This document shows positions 46,248 through 54,719 of a stretch of DNA of 64,000 nucleotides, piece by piece; positions within the stretch are counted from its first letter, which is position 1, and each line of letters starts with the position of its first letter. The notes beneath the pieces were generated by a model. It saw nothing but the letters and a program-made list of their open reading frames with translations, made no database searches and had not been told where the DNA came from. Location: NCBI RefSeq assembly GCF_009812055.1, contig NZ_WQNH01000012.1, forward strand, positions 1 to 64,000, written 5' to 3'. The position numbers and the translations under genes are program-made. This DNA is from Chelativorans xinjiangensis. GTDB taxonomy: Bacteria; Pseudomonadota; Alphaproteobacteria; Rhizobiales; Rhizobiaceae.

Positions 46248-46946
46248 GTGACCAAACCCGCCATCGATCTGGACAACGTTTCCCTGACGCTCGGTGAGGG
46301 TGCATCCTCCGTCCACGTGCTCAAGGGCGTCAGCCTGGCAGTCGAACATGGCCAATCCACGGCCATTGTCGGCCCTTCCGGCTCCGGCAAGTCGACATTG
46401 CTGATGGTGATCGCCGGGCTGGAGAAGGTGGACAGCGGCACGGTGCGCGTTGCCGACCGGACGCTCAACGGCTTGAGCGAGGATGCGGTTGCAGCCTTCC
46501 GCGGCCGCACCATCGGCATCGTCTTCCAGTCTTTTCATCTCATCCCCAACATGACGGCGCTGGAGAACGTCGCCGTCCCGCTGGAACTCGCCGGCCATGG
46601 CGATCCCTTCGGTCTCGCCGAGAAGGAGCTTGAAGCGGTGGGGCTGAAGGACCGTTTGACCCACTATCCGGGCGAGCTTTCCGGCGGTGAGCAACAGCGC
46701 GTGGCGATTGCCCGCGCGCTGGCGCCGGAGCCGGCCATCATGATTGCCGATGAGCCTACGGGCAATCTTGACCAGGCGACGGGGCGGCAGATCGCCGACC
46801 TGTTGTTCGAGACGGCGCGCGAGCGCGGCACGACGCTGGCACTGGTGACCCACGATCCGGCACTCGCCGCGCGCTGCGACCGGCAGGTGGCGATGCGCTC
46901 CGGCCGGATCGAGGAGGCCGCGCCCGAACCCGCTTCGGCCGGCTGA
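46248..46946 (+). CDS. ABC transporter ATP-binding protein (YbbA/LolD type)
   Basis: 232 residues, GTG start at 46248. Walker A GPSGSGKSTL, Q-loop GIVFQSFHLIP, signature LSGGEQQRVAIARAL, Walker B AIMIADEPTGNLD, switch His in LVTHDP. It belongs to the MacB/LolD/FtsE branch that powers type VII mechanotransmission ABC systems. The FtsX-type permease starts 10 bases after its stop. Confidence 0.95.
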   Translation: MTKPAIDLDNVSLTLGEGASSVHVLKGVSLAVEHGQSTAIVGPSGSGKSTLLMVIAGLEKVDSGTVRVADRTLNGLSEDAVAAFRGRTIGIVFQSFHLIPNMTALENVAVPLELAGHGDPFGLAEKELEAVGLKDRLTHYPGELSGGEQQRVAIARALAPEPAIMIADEPTGNLDQATGRQIADLLFETARERGTTLALVTHDPALAARCDRQVAMRSGRIEEAAPEPASAG

Positions 46947-46956
46947 GGCGCGGCCC

Positions 46957-49572
46957 ATGTTCCGCTCCGACGCCACGGCCATCGATGGGAAAACGGACAG
47001 CCTCTCCGCCGGACGCGCCGAGAGGCGTGGCGGGGCGGGGCCTCAACTGGCAATGCGCTTTGCCCTGCGCGAGATGCGCGGCGGGTTCTCCGGCTTTTTC
47101 ATCTTTCTTGCCTGCATTGCGCTGGGAGTGGCGGCTATCGGCGGGGTAAACTCCGTCGCTCGCGCCATCAGCGCGGGCGTGGCCTCGCAGGGCCAGGAAT
47201 TGCTCGGCGGCGACATCCGCTTCGAACTCAACCAGCGCCGCGCCGACGCGGCCGAGCATGCCTGGCTGGCGGGCCTCGGCCAGCTTGCCGAAAGCGCCAA
47301 TATGCGCTCCATGGCCCGTCTTACCGATGGTTCCGACCAGGCGCTGGTCGAGGTGAAGGCGGTGGACGAGGCCTATCCGCTCTACGGGGCGCTTGTCACC
47401 GATCCAGCACTTTCCCATGACGCACTCTATGGCCTTGCGGATGGTGCCTATGGCGCGGCAGCGCCTTCGCTTCTTTTCGACCGGCTAGGCCTTTCCATCG
47501 GTGACCGGCTGATGCTCGGCGGGCAGACGTTCGAACTGCGCGCCAAGCTTGTCACCGAGCCGGATGCTATCTCCGATGGCTTCGGCTTCGCGCCACGCCT
47601 GATGGTCTCGCTGGAGGGGCTCGGTGCCGCCGGTCTCGTGCAGCCCGGCAGCCTGGTGGAGCACGCCTACAAGCTGCGCCTCGACGGCGATCCCGGCAAT
47701 GCGGAGTTGCGCGCCCTGCGCGAGGAGGCGAGCGAGCGCTTCCCCGAAGCGGGATGGAGCGTCCGCACGCGGCTTAACGCTGCCCCGTCGCTGTCGGCCA
47801 ATGTCGAGCGCTTCTCACAGTTCCTCACCCTTGTCGGGCTGACCGCGCTGGTGGTCGGGGGCGTCGGCGTGGCCAACGCGGTGCGCGCCTATCTTGACGG
47901 AAAACGCGCCGTCATCGCTACCTTCAAGAGCCTCGGCGCGTCGGGCGGCTTCGTTTTCTCGGTTTATCTCATGCAGGTCCTCATCATCGCCCTGATGGGG
48001 ATCGGCGCCGGACTGGTGCTCGCCGCGCTGATGCCTTTTGCGGCGGGTGCTGCGCTTGCCTCGGTCCTGCCGGTGCCGAGCGAGGGCGGCATCTATCCTT
48101 CCGCGCTCGGGCTTGCCGCGCTGTTCGGCGTGCTGACGACGCTTGCCTTTGCACTGCTGCCGCTCGGCCGGGCGCGCGACGTGCCGGCGACGGCGCTGTT
48201 CCGCGAGATGGGGATCGACGCCAAGGGCTGGCCGCGTCTCTTCTACGTGGTGCTGGCAGTTGCTATCGCTGCGATACTTGCCCTTCTCGCCATCCTTTAT
48301 TCCGAGGAGCGGCGCATCGCCGCGATTTTCGTCGCCGCCGCCATTGCCGCCTTCCTGGTGCTGCGCGGCGTGGGCTGGGCGGTGCAGGCCGTCGCTCGCC
48401 GCGCCCCACGCGTGCGCTCGACCGCCCTCAGGCTTGCCGTCGGCAATATCCATCGTCCCGGTGCGCTGACGCCGTCGGTCGTGCTGGCGCTCGGCCTCGG
48501 CCTCACCCTCATCGCCACCCTTACGCTGATCGACGGCAATCTGAGGCGGCAGATCGCCGGCAACCTGCCGGAGGTGGCGCCGAACTTCTTCTTCGTCGAT
48601 ATCCAGGCGGACCAGGTGGAGGATTTCGCTTCGCTGGTCGAGGCACAAGCGTCGGATGGCAAACTCATCCGCGTGCCGATGCTGCGCGGGCGCATCATCG
48701 CGCTCAACGACGTCAGTGTGCGCGACATCGAGGTGCCGCCGGAGGGCGGCTGGGTGCTTCGCGGCGACCGCGGCATCACCTATTCGGACAACAAGCCGGA
48801 AAACGCCACGCTGACACAGGGCGAATGGTGGCCGGCCGGCTATGAAGGAGAGCCGCTCGTCTCGTTCACCGCGGACGAGGGCGTCGCGCTTGGCCTGAAG
48901 CTCGGCGACACTCTGACGGTGAATGTGCTCGGCCGCAATGTCACCGCACGCATTGCCAGCTTCCGCCAGGTGGAGTGGGAGACGCTGGCCATGAACTTCG
49001 TCATGGTCTTCTCTCCCAACACCTTTACAGGCGCGCCCCATGCCTGGCTGGCGACGCTGACCGACGCCGGCGCCACGAGTGCCGACGAATCGCGCCTTCT
49101 GAACGCCGTCACACGCAGCTTCCCTACCATCACCACAGTTCGCGTGAAGGACGCGCTTGACGTTGTGAACCAGCTCGTCGGGCAACTTGCCACCGCCATA
49201 AGGGCGGCGGCGGCGGTGGCGCTCATCGCCTCGGTGCTCGTGCTCTCCGGAGCGCTCGCGGCCGGCAACCGCGCCCGCGTGCACGACGCTGTGGTACTGA
49301 AGACGCTGGGCGCGACGCGGCGCACGCTGATTGCCGCCTTCGCGCTGGAATATCTCCTGATCGGCCTTGCCACAGCGCTCTTTGCGCTGGCCGCCGGCGG
49401 TGTTGCGGCATGGTATGTGGTAACCCGCATCATGACGCTGCCCTGGAGCTTCCTGCCGGAGGTGGCGTTATCGACCGTCGTCATCGCCCTGGTGCTGACG
49501 GTCGGCTTCGGACTCGCCGGCACTTGGCGCGTGCTCGGCCACAAGGCTGCGCCGGTATTGCGGAACCTGTGA
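46957..49572 (+). CDS. FtsX-like ABC permease (YbbP type)
   Basis: 871 residues. N-terminal span ~48-70 (FIFLACIALGVAAIGGVNS) followed by a large periplasmic domain. Further groups of spans with two FtsX domains occur around 285-400 (LTLVGLTALVVGGVGVANAVRAYLDGKRAVIATFKSLGASGGFVF) and 740-865 (IRAAAAVALIASVLVLSGAL, HDAVVLKTLGATRRTL). This double-FtsX architecture is YbbP-like. In E. coli, ybbAP is divergent from tesA; conservation here supports a shared lipid or hydrolase-related role. Confidence 0.92.
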   Translation: MFRSDATAIDGKTDSLSAGRAERRGGAGPQLAMRFALREMRGGFSGFFIFLACIALGVAAIGGVNSVARAISAGVASQGQELLGGDIRFELNQRRADAAEHAWLAGLGQLAESANMRSMARLTDGSDQALVEVKAVDEAYPLYGALVTDPALSHDALYGLADGAYGAAAPSLLFDRLGLSIGDRLMLGGQTFELRAKLVTEPDAISDGFGFAPRLMVSLEGLGAAGLVQPGSLVEHAYKLRLDGDPGNAELRALREEASERFPEAGWSVRTRLNAAPSLSANVERFSQFLTLVGLTALVVGGVGVANAVRAYLDGKRAVIATFKSLGASGGFVFSVYLMQVLIIALMGIGAGLVLAALMPFAAGAALASVLPVPSEGGIYPSALGLAALFGVLTTLAFALLPLGRARDVPATALFREMGIDAKGWPRLFYVVLAVAIAAILALLAILYSEERRIAAIFVAAAIAAFLVLRGVGWAVQAVARRAPRVRSTALRLAVGNIHRPGALTPSVVLALGLGLTLIATLTLIDGNLRRQIAGNLPEVAPNFFFVDIQADQVEDFASLVEAQASDGKLIRVPMLRGRIIALNDVSVRDIEVPPEGGWVLRGDRGITYSDNKPENATLTQGEWWPAGYEGEPLVSFTADEGVALGLKLGDTLTVNVLGRNVTARIASFRQVEWETLAMNFVMVFSPNTFTGAPHAWLATLTDAGATSADESRLLNAVTRSFPTITTVRVKDALDVVNQLVGQLATAIRAAAAVALIASVLVLSGALAAGNRARVHDAVVLKTLGATRRTLIAAFALEYLLIGLATALFALAAGGVAAWYVVTRIMTLPWSFLPEVALSTVVIALVLTVGFGLAGTWRVLGHKAAPVLRNL

Positions 49573-49772
49573 GATAGAAAGGGATCGGCCTTCTAGCGCT
49601 GCAGGCCTTGGTGTCCGATCACCGCGGCGGCAGCGTGCGCTTTTCCGCTGCTGAAGGTCTTGCTCTTGTCGCGAACAGACATCATATTTGAACGACGCAT
49701 GCTGGGCTCCCGCCAGCGGCGAGCGGCTGCATGGCCGACACCCGACGGGAGAGTGCGAGAAAAGAGGAAACA

Positions 49773-50513
49773 ATGGCTGACCTTCGTAACTATCAGCCGC
49801 GCATGGCGAGCGACGCCCGCGCGGGCGTGGCCATCGACGAGGGCCTGCGCGCCTACATGATCCGGGTTTACAACCTCATGGCTCTCGGGCTGGCCATCAC
49901 CGGCCTGGTTGGATGGGGTGCCTTCAACTTCGCCGTGGCCGACGGCCAGCTCACGGCCTTCGGCCAGCTCATCTACGCAAGCGCCTTCCGCTGGGTGGTC
50001 ATCCTTGCCCCGCTGGCGCTGGTCTTCTTCATGAGCTTCCGCATTCACACGATGAGCGTGGCGGCGGCGCAGACCACCTTCTGGGTCTATTCGGGCCTGG
50101 TGGGACTCTCGCTTTCGACGATCTTCCTCGTCTATACGGGCGAGAGTATCGTGCGGACCTTCTTCATCACCGCCGCCTCCTTCGGCGCGCTGTCGCTGTG
50201 GGGCTACACGACGAAGCGTGATCTTTCCGGTATGGGCTCCTTCCTCTTCATGGGGCTCATCGGCATCATCATCGCCATGATCGTCAACATCTTCCTGGCT
50301 TCTTCGGCGCTGCAGTTCGCCATTTCGGTGATCGGCGTGCTCGTGTTTGCGGGGTTGACGGCCTACGACACGCAGCAGATCAAGGAGATGTACTACGAGG
50401 GGGACGATCAGCTCGTGGCCGGCCGCAAGGCCATCATGGGCGCGCTCAGGCTCTACCTCGATTTCATCAACCTGTTCATGTTCCTGCTGCAGTTCCTCGG
50501 CAACCGCGAGTAA
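49773..50513 (+). CDS. BAX inhibitor-1 family membrane protein
   Basis: 246 residues, seven spans. UPF0005/YccA type: YMIRVYNLMALGLAITGLVGW, FWVYSGLVGLSLSTIF, FGALSLWGYTTKRDLSGMGSFLFMGLIGIIIAMIVN, and the C-terminal LTAYDTQQIKEMYYEGDD with the pH-sensing Asp pair. E. coli YccA inhibits FtsH; Ca2+ leak has been shown for BsYetJ. ATG at 49773 follows AAGAGGAAAC. A terminator follows its stop. Confidence 0.93.
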   Translation: MADLRNYQPRMASDARAGVAIDEGLRAYMIRVYNLMALGLAITGLVGWGAFNFAVADGQLTAFGQLIYASAFRWVVILAPLALVFFMSFRIHTMSVAAAQTTFWVYSGLVGLSLSTIFLVYTGESIVRTFFITAASFGALSLWGYTTKRDLSGMGSFLFMGLIGIIIAMIVNIFLASSALQFAISVIGVLVFAGLTAYDTQQIKEMYYEGDDQLVAGRKAIMGALRLYLDFINLFMFLLQFLGNRE

Positions 50514-50536
50514 CGGGCGGAACTGGAACGATCAGG

Positions 50537-50567
50537 AAAAGGCGGCTTTAGAGCCGCCTTTTCTTTT
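50537..50567 (+). terminator. Intrinsic terminator after the BAX inhibitor-1 gene
   Basis: AAAAGGCGGCT / AGCCGCCTTTT stem with loop TTAG, followed by CTTTT. It may act in both directions, as A runs flank the left arm. Confidence 0.85.
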
Positions 50568-50615
50568 GCCTTGTATCCTGCCATGAAGATGGAAACCACA
50601 CCGAACGAACCGCCG

Positions 50616-51185
50616 ATGACCGCTATCACCATTCGCCCGTCGGTATCCGACGACATTCCCGCCATCACGCAGATCTACGCCCACGCCGTTGAAAGCGGCA
50701 CGGCGAGTTACGAACTGGAGCCGCCGGGAGAGGAGGAGATAGCCTCGCGGCACGAGGCGCTGGTCTCGCGCGGCTACCCCTATCTGGTGGCGGAGGTAGA
50801 AGGACGGGTGCTCGGCTATGCCTATGCCGGGCCGTTTCGTCCACGCCGCGCTTATCGCTTCATGGTCGAGGATTCCGTCTATATCGCGCCGCAGGCGCAG
50901 GGGCGCGGCCTCGGTCGGCAGTTGGTAAAGGCGCTGATCGAGGAATGCCGGACACTGGGCTTCAGGCAGATCGCCGCCGTCATCGGCGACGGCTCACCGG
51001 ACAGCGCCTCCGTGCGCCTGCATGAGGCTCTTGGCTTCCGCCATGCCGGCGTTCTGAAAGGCAGCGGCTACAAGCATGGCCGCTGGCTGGACACGGTCTT
51101 CATGCAGCTCGAACTCAACGGCGGCGCGGCAAGGCCGCCGGATGCCGAATCTCTACCCGAGAGGCTGTTCCGGGAGGGGCGTTAG
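50616..51185 (+). CDS. GNAT acetyltransferase, phosphinothricin/Met-sulfoximine acetyltransferase-like
   Basis: 189 residues from ATG at 50616; an in-frame ATG at 50583 would add 11. TIRPSVSDDIPAITQIYAHAVESGTASYELEPP matches the Pat/MddA N-terminus, with acetyl-CoA loop VYIAPQAQGRGLGRQLVKALIEECR and LHEALGFRHAGVLKGSGYKHGRWLDT. These enzymes acetylate methionine sulfoximine/sulfone and phosphinothricin. Its stop codon is the first triplet of a family 1 repeat. Confidence 0.88.
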   Translation: MTAITIRPSVSDDIPAITQIYAHAVESGTASYELEPPGEEEIASRHEALVSRGYPYLVAEVEGRVLGYAYAGPFRPRRAYRFMVEDSVYIAPQAQGRGLGRQLVKALIEECRTLGFRQIAAVIGDGSPDSASVRLHEALGFRHAGVLKGSGYKHGRWLDTVFMQLELNGGAARPPDAESLPERLFREGR

Positions 51186-51287
51186 ATCGGATCATCGTTT
51201 CGCGGAATCGATGATCCGATCCAACCCTTTGCCTGGTTGCAATTCCGGACGGAAAGCCGGTTTCCACTTTTCGCGGAATTGCTCCAG
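51183..51287. repeat. Dispersed intergenic repeat, family 1, copy 2
   Basis: First hairpin gatcggatcatcg / cgatgatccgatc, then gcaattccggacggaaagcc followed by ggtttccacttttcgcggaa. Same layout as 23334-23438. It separates the convergent GNAT and DUF2794 genes and contributes the GNAT stop codon. Confidence 0.88.
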
Positions 51288-51300
51288 GTATCGCCTTGGC

Positions 51301-51687
51301 TCACGCCCGCACGAGTTTGAGCTTGCGGTCGAACACCGTCAGCACACGGCTCAACTCATGCCCGCGCTTCAGGATGGCGCCGGTGGCGGCGATAACGCTG
51401 TAGGCGCCCTGTTTGCGGGCGAGTTTGGGGGTTTTGACGATCTGGAACAGCGGCACCTCACTGGTGCGGCGGAAGACGGAGAACACCGCTCTGTCCCTCA
51501 GGTGATCGATGGCGTAATCGCGCCACTCGCCGGTGGCCACCATCTGCCCGTAGAGGCGCAGTATCTGGTCCAGCTCGCGGCGCTCGAAGGTCACCGGCAG
51601 GTCGAGTCGTGCCCGCCGCGCCTCGCTGAGCCGGACGAGAACTCCGGAATCGTCGCCGTCCTCCCCGGCGCTTGCAAAGTCAGTCAT
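51301..51687 (-). CDS. DUF2794 protein
   Basis: 128 residues. VTFERRELDQILRLYGQMVATGEWRDYAIDHLRDRAVFSVFRRTSEVPLFQIVKTPKLARKQGAYSVIAATGAILKRGHELSRVL is the conserved block of this small alphaproteobacterial family. Soluble, basic. Function unknown. Confidence 0.9.
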   Translation of the reverse strand: MTDFASAGEDGDDSGVLVRLSEARRARLDLPVTFERRELDQILRLYGQMVATGEWRDYAIDHLRDRAVFSVFRRTSEVPLFQIVKTPKLARKQGAYSVIAATGAILKRGHELSRVLTVFDRKLKLVRA

Positions 51688-51869
51688 GTTCAGTTCGCAC
51701 CCTCATGACGGTTTATGACAAGAAAGTTGGCGTGCCGCGCCGGGAAATGCAACCCCGTGCGCCCGGGATGATGCGCCATCTTTCTTTCACGAACACAAAA
51801 CGCCCTGTCGGATTTGGTGATCGTCTGCCTTATTCTCGCCGTCTTCTTTCCAAGCTCCCGCCTGATTTT

Positions 51870-52054
51870 GAAGCCAGCATTCTGATGTTGCCTGAGACGG
51901 TTCGATCCGGAGGCGGCGCCGTACCCCAAGCCCCCCCGCCCACGGTGTCGTAGCCGGATCGAACCAACTCCGGCGCTTCTGCGCCAATCTAGCAAAGGCA
52001 ACGATCCCGAACTGGATCAACGCCGGTACAGGCGAGCGCCGTACCGGCGTTTTT
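51870..52054 (+). ncRNA. Candidate small RNA ending at an intrinsic terminator
   Basis: GGTTCGATCCGG at 51899 pairs perfectly with CCGGATCGAACC at 51954. The hairpin GGCGCttctGCGCC follows, then the terminator stem. The U tract is on the plus strand, but neither flanking gene is on that strand, which argues for an unannotated plus-strand transcript. The 5' end is not defined; no convincing promoter was found. Trans-encoded sRNAs of this build are common in rhizobia; no family match can be asserted. Confidence 0.45.
52021..52054 (+). terminator. Plus-strand terminator of the candidate sRNA
   Basis: CGCCGGTAC (52021-52029) pairs with GTACCGGCG (52041-52049), loop of 11 bases, then TTTTTC. A minus-strand role for the DUF1223 gene is unlikely because the left side lacks an A run. 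Confidence 0.8.
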
Positions 52055-52078
52055 CTTTTGCGGGAACGTGGTGGGCGA

Positions 52079-52804
52079 TTACCAGCTTTCGGCGGTGCGT
52101 GCGGCACCCAAAATGGCGCCGGGGCGCCCTTCGGCATCGAAGGATTGAAGCAGCACGGCGCAGCGGCCACCCTTCTTCTTCATCTCGCTCTTTGGCAGTT
52201 CGAGGCGCATGGCCTTGCCGTGCCACATGCCGACGGTCTGAAAGCTGGTGACGATGTTACGGTAATCAATCGACCGTCCCCGGTTCTCGCCGCCGCGGAT
52301 CGACACCACCTGGCGTGGTTGGTAGTAGACGACGACGATGTGCGCGTCGGCCGGGGCCGCCTTGGCCGCGCCGACATCGACGAAGACGCTCCCATCGTTG
52401 GAAGAGATGTCGACGTCGACACGCAGTGCCGCGACGCTTTCCGATCCCTCGTCGATGGCCGCATATACGTCCTTACGATGCGAGCCGACGATATCCCGCT
52501 GCCCGTTGACAACCGCCTGTGGGGTGTAGACCGAGCGATCAAACGTCTCTCCGTAGGCGCGCTGCCGGGCAGTATTTTCCGGCGTGGCCAGTTCGTCCTT
52601 CCAGCCAAGATAGTCCCAATAGTCGACGTGGTAGGCAAGCGCCACCACATCGTCCCGCTCGGCCAACTCCATCAGCAGCGCATCCGCAGGCGGGCACGAG
52701 CTGCAGCCCTGGCTGGTGAAAAGCTCGACCACCCCCGCAGGCCTCTCCGCGGCCTGCACGTGGAACGGCGCTATAAGCGCCAGAAGGAGGATGGTCAGCT
52801 TCAT
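52079..52804 (-). CDS. DUF1223 thioredoxin-like secreted protein
   Basis: 241 residues from ATG at 52804; an in-frame ATG at 52840 would add 12. Signal peptide KLTILLLALIAPFHVQA. The mature start RPAGVVELFTSQGCSSCPPADALLMELA has a CxxC motif on a thioredoxin-like fold. The DUF1223 signature continues VVALAYHVDYWDYLGWKDELATPENTARQRAYGETF. Periplasmic; redox activity is plausible but unproven for the family. Confidence 0.9.
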   Translation of the reverse strand: MKLTILLLALIAPFHVQAAERPAGVVELFTSQGCSSCPPADALLMELAERDDVVALAYHVDYWDYLGWKDELATPENTARQRAYGETFDRSVYTPQAVVNGQRDIVGSHRKDVYAAIDEGSESVAALRVDVDISSNDGSVFVDVGAAKAAPADAHIVVVYYQPRQVVSIRGGENRGRSIDYRNIVTSFQTVGMWHGKAMRLELPKSEMKKKGGRCAVLLQSFDAEGRPGAILGAARTAESW

Positions 52805-52976
52805 CGCGCTCACATAGATGCGCGCGGGAGAGGTTCGCATATCCTTTTCGCCTGTCGGTCCGTGTCTACCCCAATCGCACGGCAAGTTTGCCGGCTCCGC
52901 CGTCTTTCCGCATTCATGCAGCGTAACGGCTGTTGGGCTTCCTTGGGAAGTCACGTTGCGGTGAAGCTCTGGTGCT

Positions 52977-53777
52977 TCAGCCGAGCTCGGCGATCACCGG
53001 TACGTGATCGGAGGGGCGCTCCCAGCCACGCGCCTCGCGCAGGACCTCGATGCGCTGCAGCGCCGGCGCGAGGTTTGCGGAAGCCCAGATATGATCGAGC
53101 CGTCGTCCGCGGTCGGACTGGTCCCATTCCTTGGCGCGGTAGCTCCACCAGGTAAAAAGCTTTTCCTCCGGCGGGACATGCCGGCGCACGAGGTCGATCC
53201 AACCTCCCCTGTCACGCAGATTGTCCAGCCCCTCGGTCTCCACCGGCGTGTGGCTCACAACGTTCAGGAGCTGCTTGTGGGACCACACGTCCGTCTCCAG
53301 CGGGGCGATGTTAAGGTCGCCTACCAGAACCGTCGCCGTGTCGACGTCCTCGGCGGGGCGCACCGCGTGCATTTCCTCGATGAAGTCGAGCTTGTGGCGG
53401 AACTTGGTGTTGATCTCGGGATCCGGCTCGTCGCCGCCCGCCGGGACGTAGAAATTGTGCAGGAGGATGCGCCTTCCCTCTACGTCCAGCATGGTCGAGA
53501 CGTGCCGACTGTCGACGATGCCGCAGAAGCCGCGCTTTTCCACCAGCTGCATGGGCCGGCGCGAGATGGTCGCCACGCCGTGATAGCCCTTCTGGCCATG
53601 GATTTCGATGTGCCCGTAACCGAGCTTGCGGAAGGCGGCCAGCGGGAACTGGTCGTCCGGGCACTTGGTCTCCTGCAGGCACAGGACGTCCGGCTGGTGT
53701 TCTTCCAGGAAGCGCTGCACCAGCGGCAGGCGCAGGCGGACGGAATTGATGTTCCAGGTGGCGATCTTGAGGGGCAT
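52977..53777 (-). CDS. xth: Exodeoxyribonuclease III
   Basis: 266 residues from ATG at 53777. EEP fold: KIATWNINSVRLRL, catalytic Glu in LCLQETKCPD, VLVGDLNIAPLETDVW, WWSYRAKEWDQSDRGRRLDHIW and final SDHVPV. AP endonuclease and 3'-5' exonuclease in base excision repair. The promoter region overlaps the inverted family 1 repeat at 53820-53921. Confidence 0.95.
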   Translation of the reverse strand: MPLKIATWNINSVRLRLPLVQRFLEEHQPDVLCLQETKCPDDQFPLAAFRKLGYGHIEIHGQKGYHGVATISRRPMQLVEKRGFCGIVDSRHVSTMLDVEGRRILLHNFYVPAGGDEPDPEINTKFRHKLDFIEEMHAVRPAEDVDTATVLVGDLNIAPLETDVWSHKQLLNVVSHTPVETEGLDNLRDRGGWIDLVRRHVPPEEKLFTWWSYRAKEWDQSDRGRRLDHIWASANLAPALQRIEVLREARGWERPSDHVPVIAELG

Positions 53778-53819
53778 TCGGCGCTCGGCTTGCAGCTTCT
53801 TCAGACAGAGCGGCAATAA

Positions 53820-53921
53820 AGCAATTCCAGGAAAAGTGGAAACCGGTTTTCCGTCCGGAATTGCGACAAAGCAAAAGCTTAGATCGGATCATCGATTCCT
53901 TGAACCGATGGTCCGGTCTAG
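53820..53921. repeat. Dispersed intergenic repeat, family 1, copy 3 (inverted)
   Basis: Reverse orientation relative to 23334 and 51183: aattccaggaaaagtggaaa, ccggttttccgtccggaatt, then gatcggatcatcgattcc and gaaccgatggtccg. It lies between lolA and xth, 42 bases upstream of the xth start, so it probably sits in the xth 5' region. Confidence 0.85.
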
Positions 53922-53956
53922 CGCCGGATGAGCCGATGGCAAGCGCGGTGCTGTCA

Positions 53957-54607
53957 TCAACGGCCGCGGTTCAACTCGTTGACACGGCGGTAATCGATCT
54001 CAAACACGCTGGGATCGAAGGTGACGCCCGCTTGCACATTATAGATCATCACCGTCGTGTCCTTGCCCTGGGCGTCGGTGATGGTCCACTGGCGCAGTTC
54101 GTAGGAGCCGGCGTCGAACATCATGGTGATGGTCGAACTGCCGAACACCTTCCGGTCGGCCAGCCTGATGGTCGTCAGATCCTCGTCCTCCTGGACGCTC
54201 TGCACCTTTTCGCCGGAAAGATCGATGCGCTCGTCGAGGAGCAGCTTCAGAGGCGTTTGTGACAGCGGATAGACGTCCGCGGTGTTCATCCTCTTGTTCC
54301 GTACCACCACGGTTGTTCCATCGGAGACAACCCGGAAACCAGCCGAACCCTCATAGTCGAAGCGGAGCTTCCCGGGCCGCTCGATGTAGAACTTACCGCC
54401 GGTCTGCTCGCCACGGGGACCGAACTGCACGAATTCGCCGGTCATGGTGCGCACGCTGGAGAAATGCGCGGCTATGCGCTCGGCTGAATCCGCAGCTGCC
54501 TGCGCCGCGCCGGCCGTCAGGACGCCCAGGGCAAGGGCGAGGAGGGCGGCCAAGGGGCGAGACCTCAGGCGGCGGGCGGCGGTGTTGCGCTTGGCTGGAA
54601 TGGCCAT
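53957..54607 (-). CDS. lolA: Outer-membrane lipoprotein carrier LolA
   Basis: 216 residues from ATG at 54607 (an ATG at 54637 is also in frame). Signal peptide ending TAGAAQA. LolA fold: HFSSVRTMTGEFVQFGPRGEQTGGKFYIERPGKLRFDYEG, then RNKRMNTADVYPLSQTPLKLLLDERIDL. It carries lipoproteins from LolCDE across the periplasm. Between ftsK and xth, the same order as in other rhizobia. Confidence 0.9.
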   Translation of the reverse strand: MAIPAKRNTAARRLRSRPLAALLALALGVLTAGAAQAAADSAERIAAHFSSVRTMTGEFVQFGPRGEQTGGKFYIERPGKLRFDYEGSAGFRVVSDGTTVVVRNKRMNTADVYPLSQTPLKLLLDERIDLSGEKVQSVQEDEDLTTIRLADRKVFGSSTITMMFDAGSYELRQWTITDAQGKDTTVMIYNVQAGVTFDPSVFEIDYRRVNELNRGR

Positions 54608-54719
54608 GCTTTTCTGCACTCCGAAACGATTTGTCATTTGACGGGACGCTATCGCCTCAACAGGGCCGAAATTGGGCTCCGGGCCCGAGCGTCCTGGCGA
54701 GGGGCGCAGCCTTCGGCTC

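Larger units (their letters stand above)
51688..52078. other. 391-base gene-free gap with a candidate plus-strand small RNA
   Basis: Between DUF2794 and DUF1223, both on the minus strand. No coding frame is convincing. It holds a 12-bp perfect stem (51899-51910 with 51954-51965), a small hairpin GGCGC-ttct-GCGCC (51972-51985), and a strong plus-strand terminator (52021-52054). Confidence 0.75.

Noticed and set aside
51688-51870. SAM-II riboswitch or other metabolite switch upstream of DUF2794
   Set aside because: No recognisable core; the region is also on the wrong side or too far for either flanking gene.
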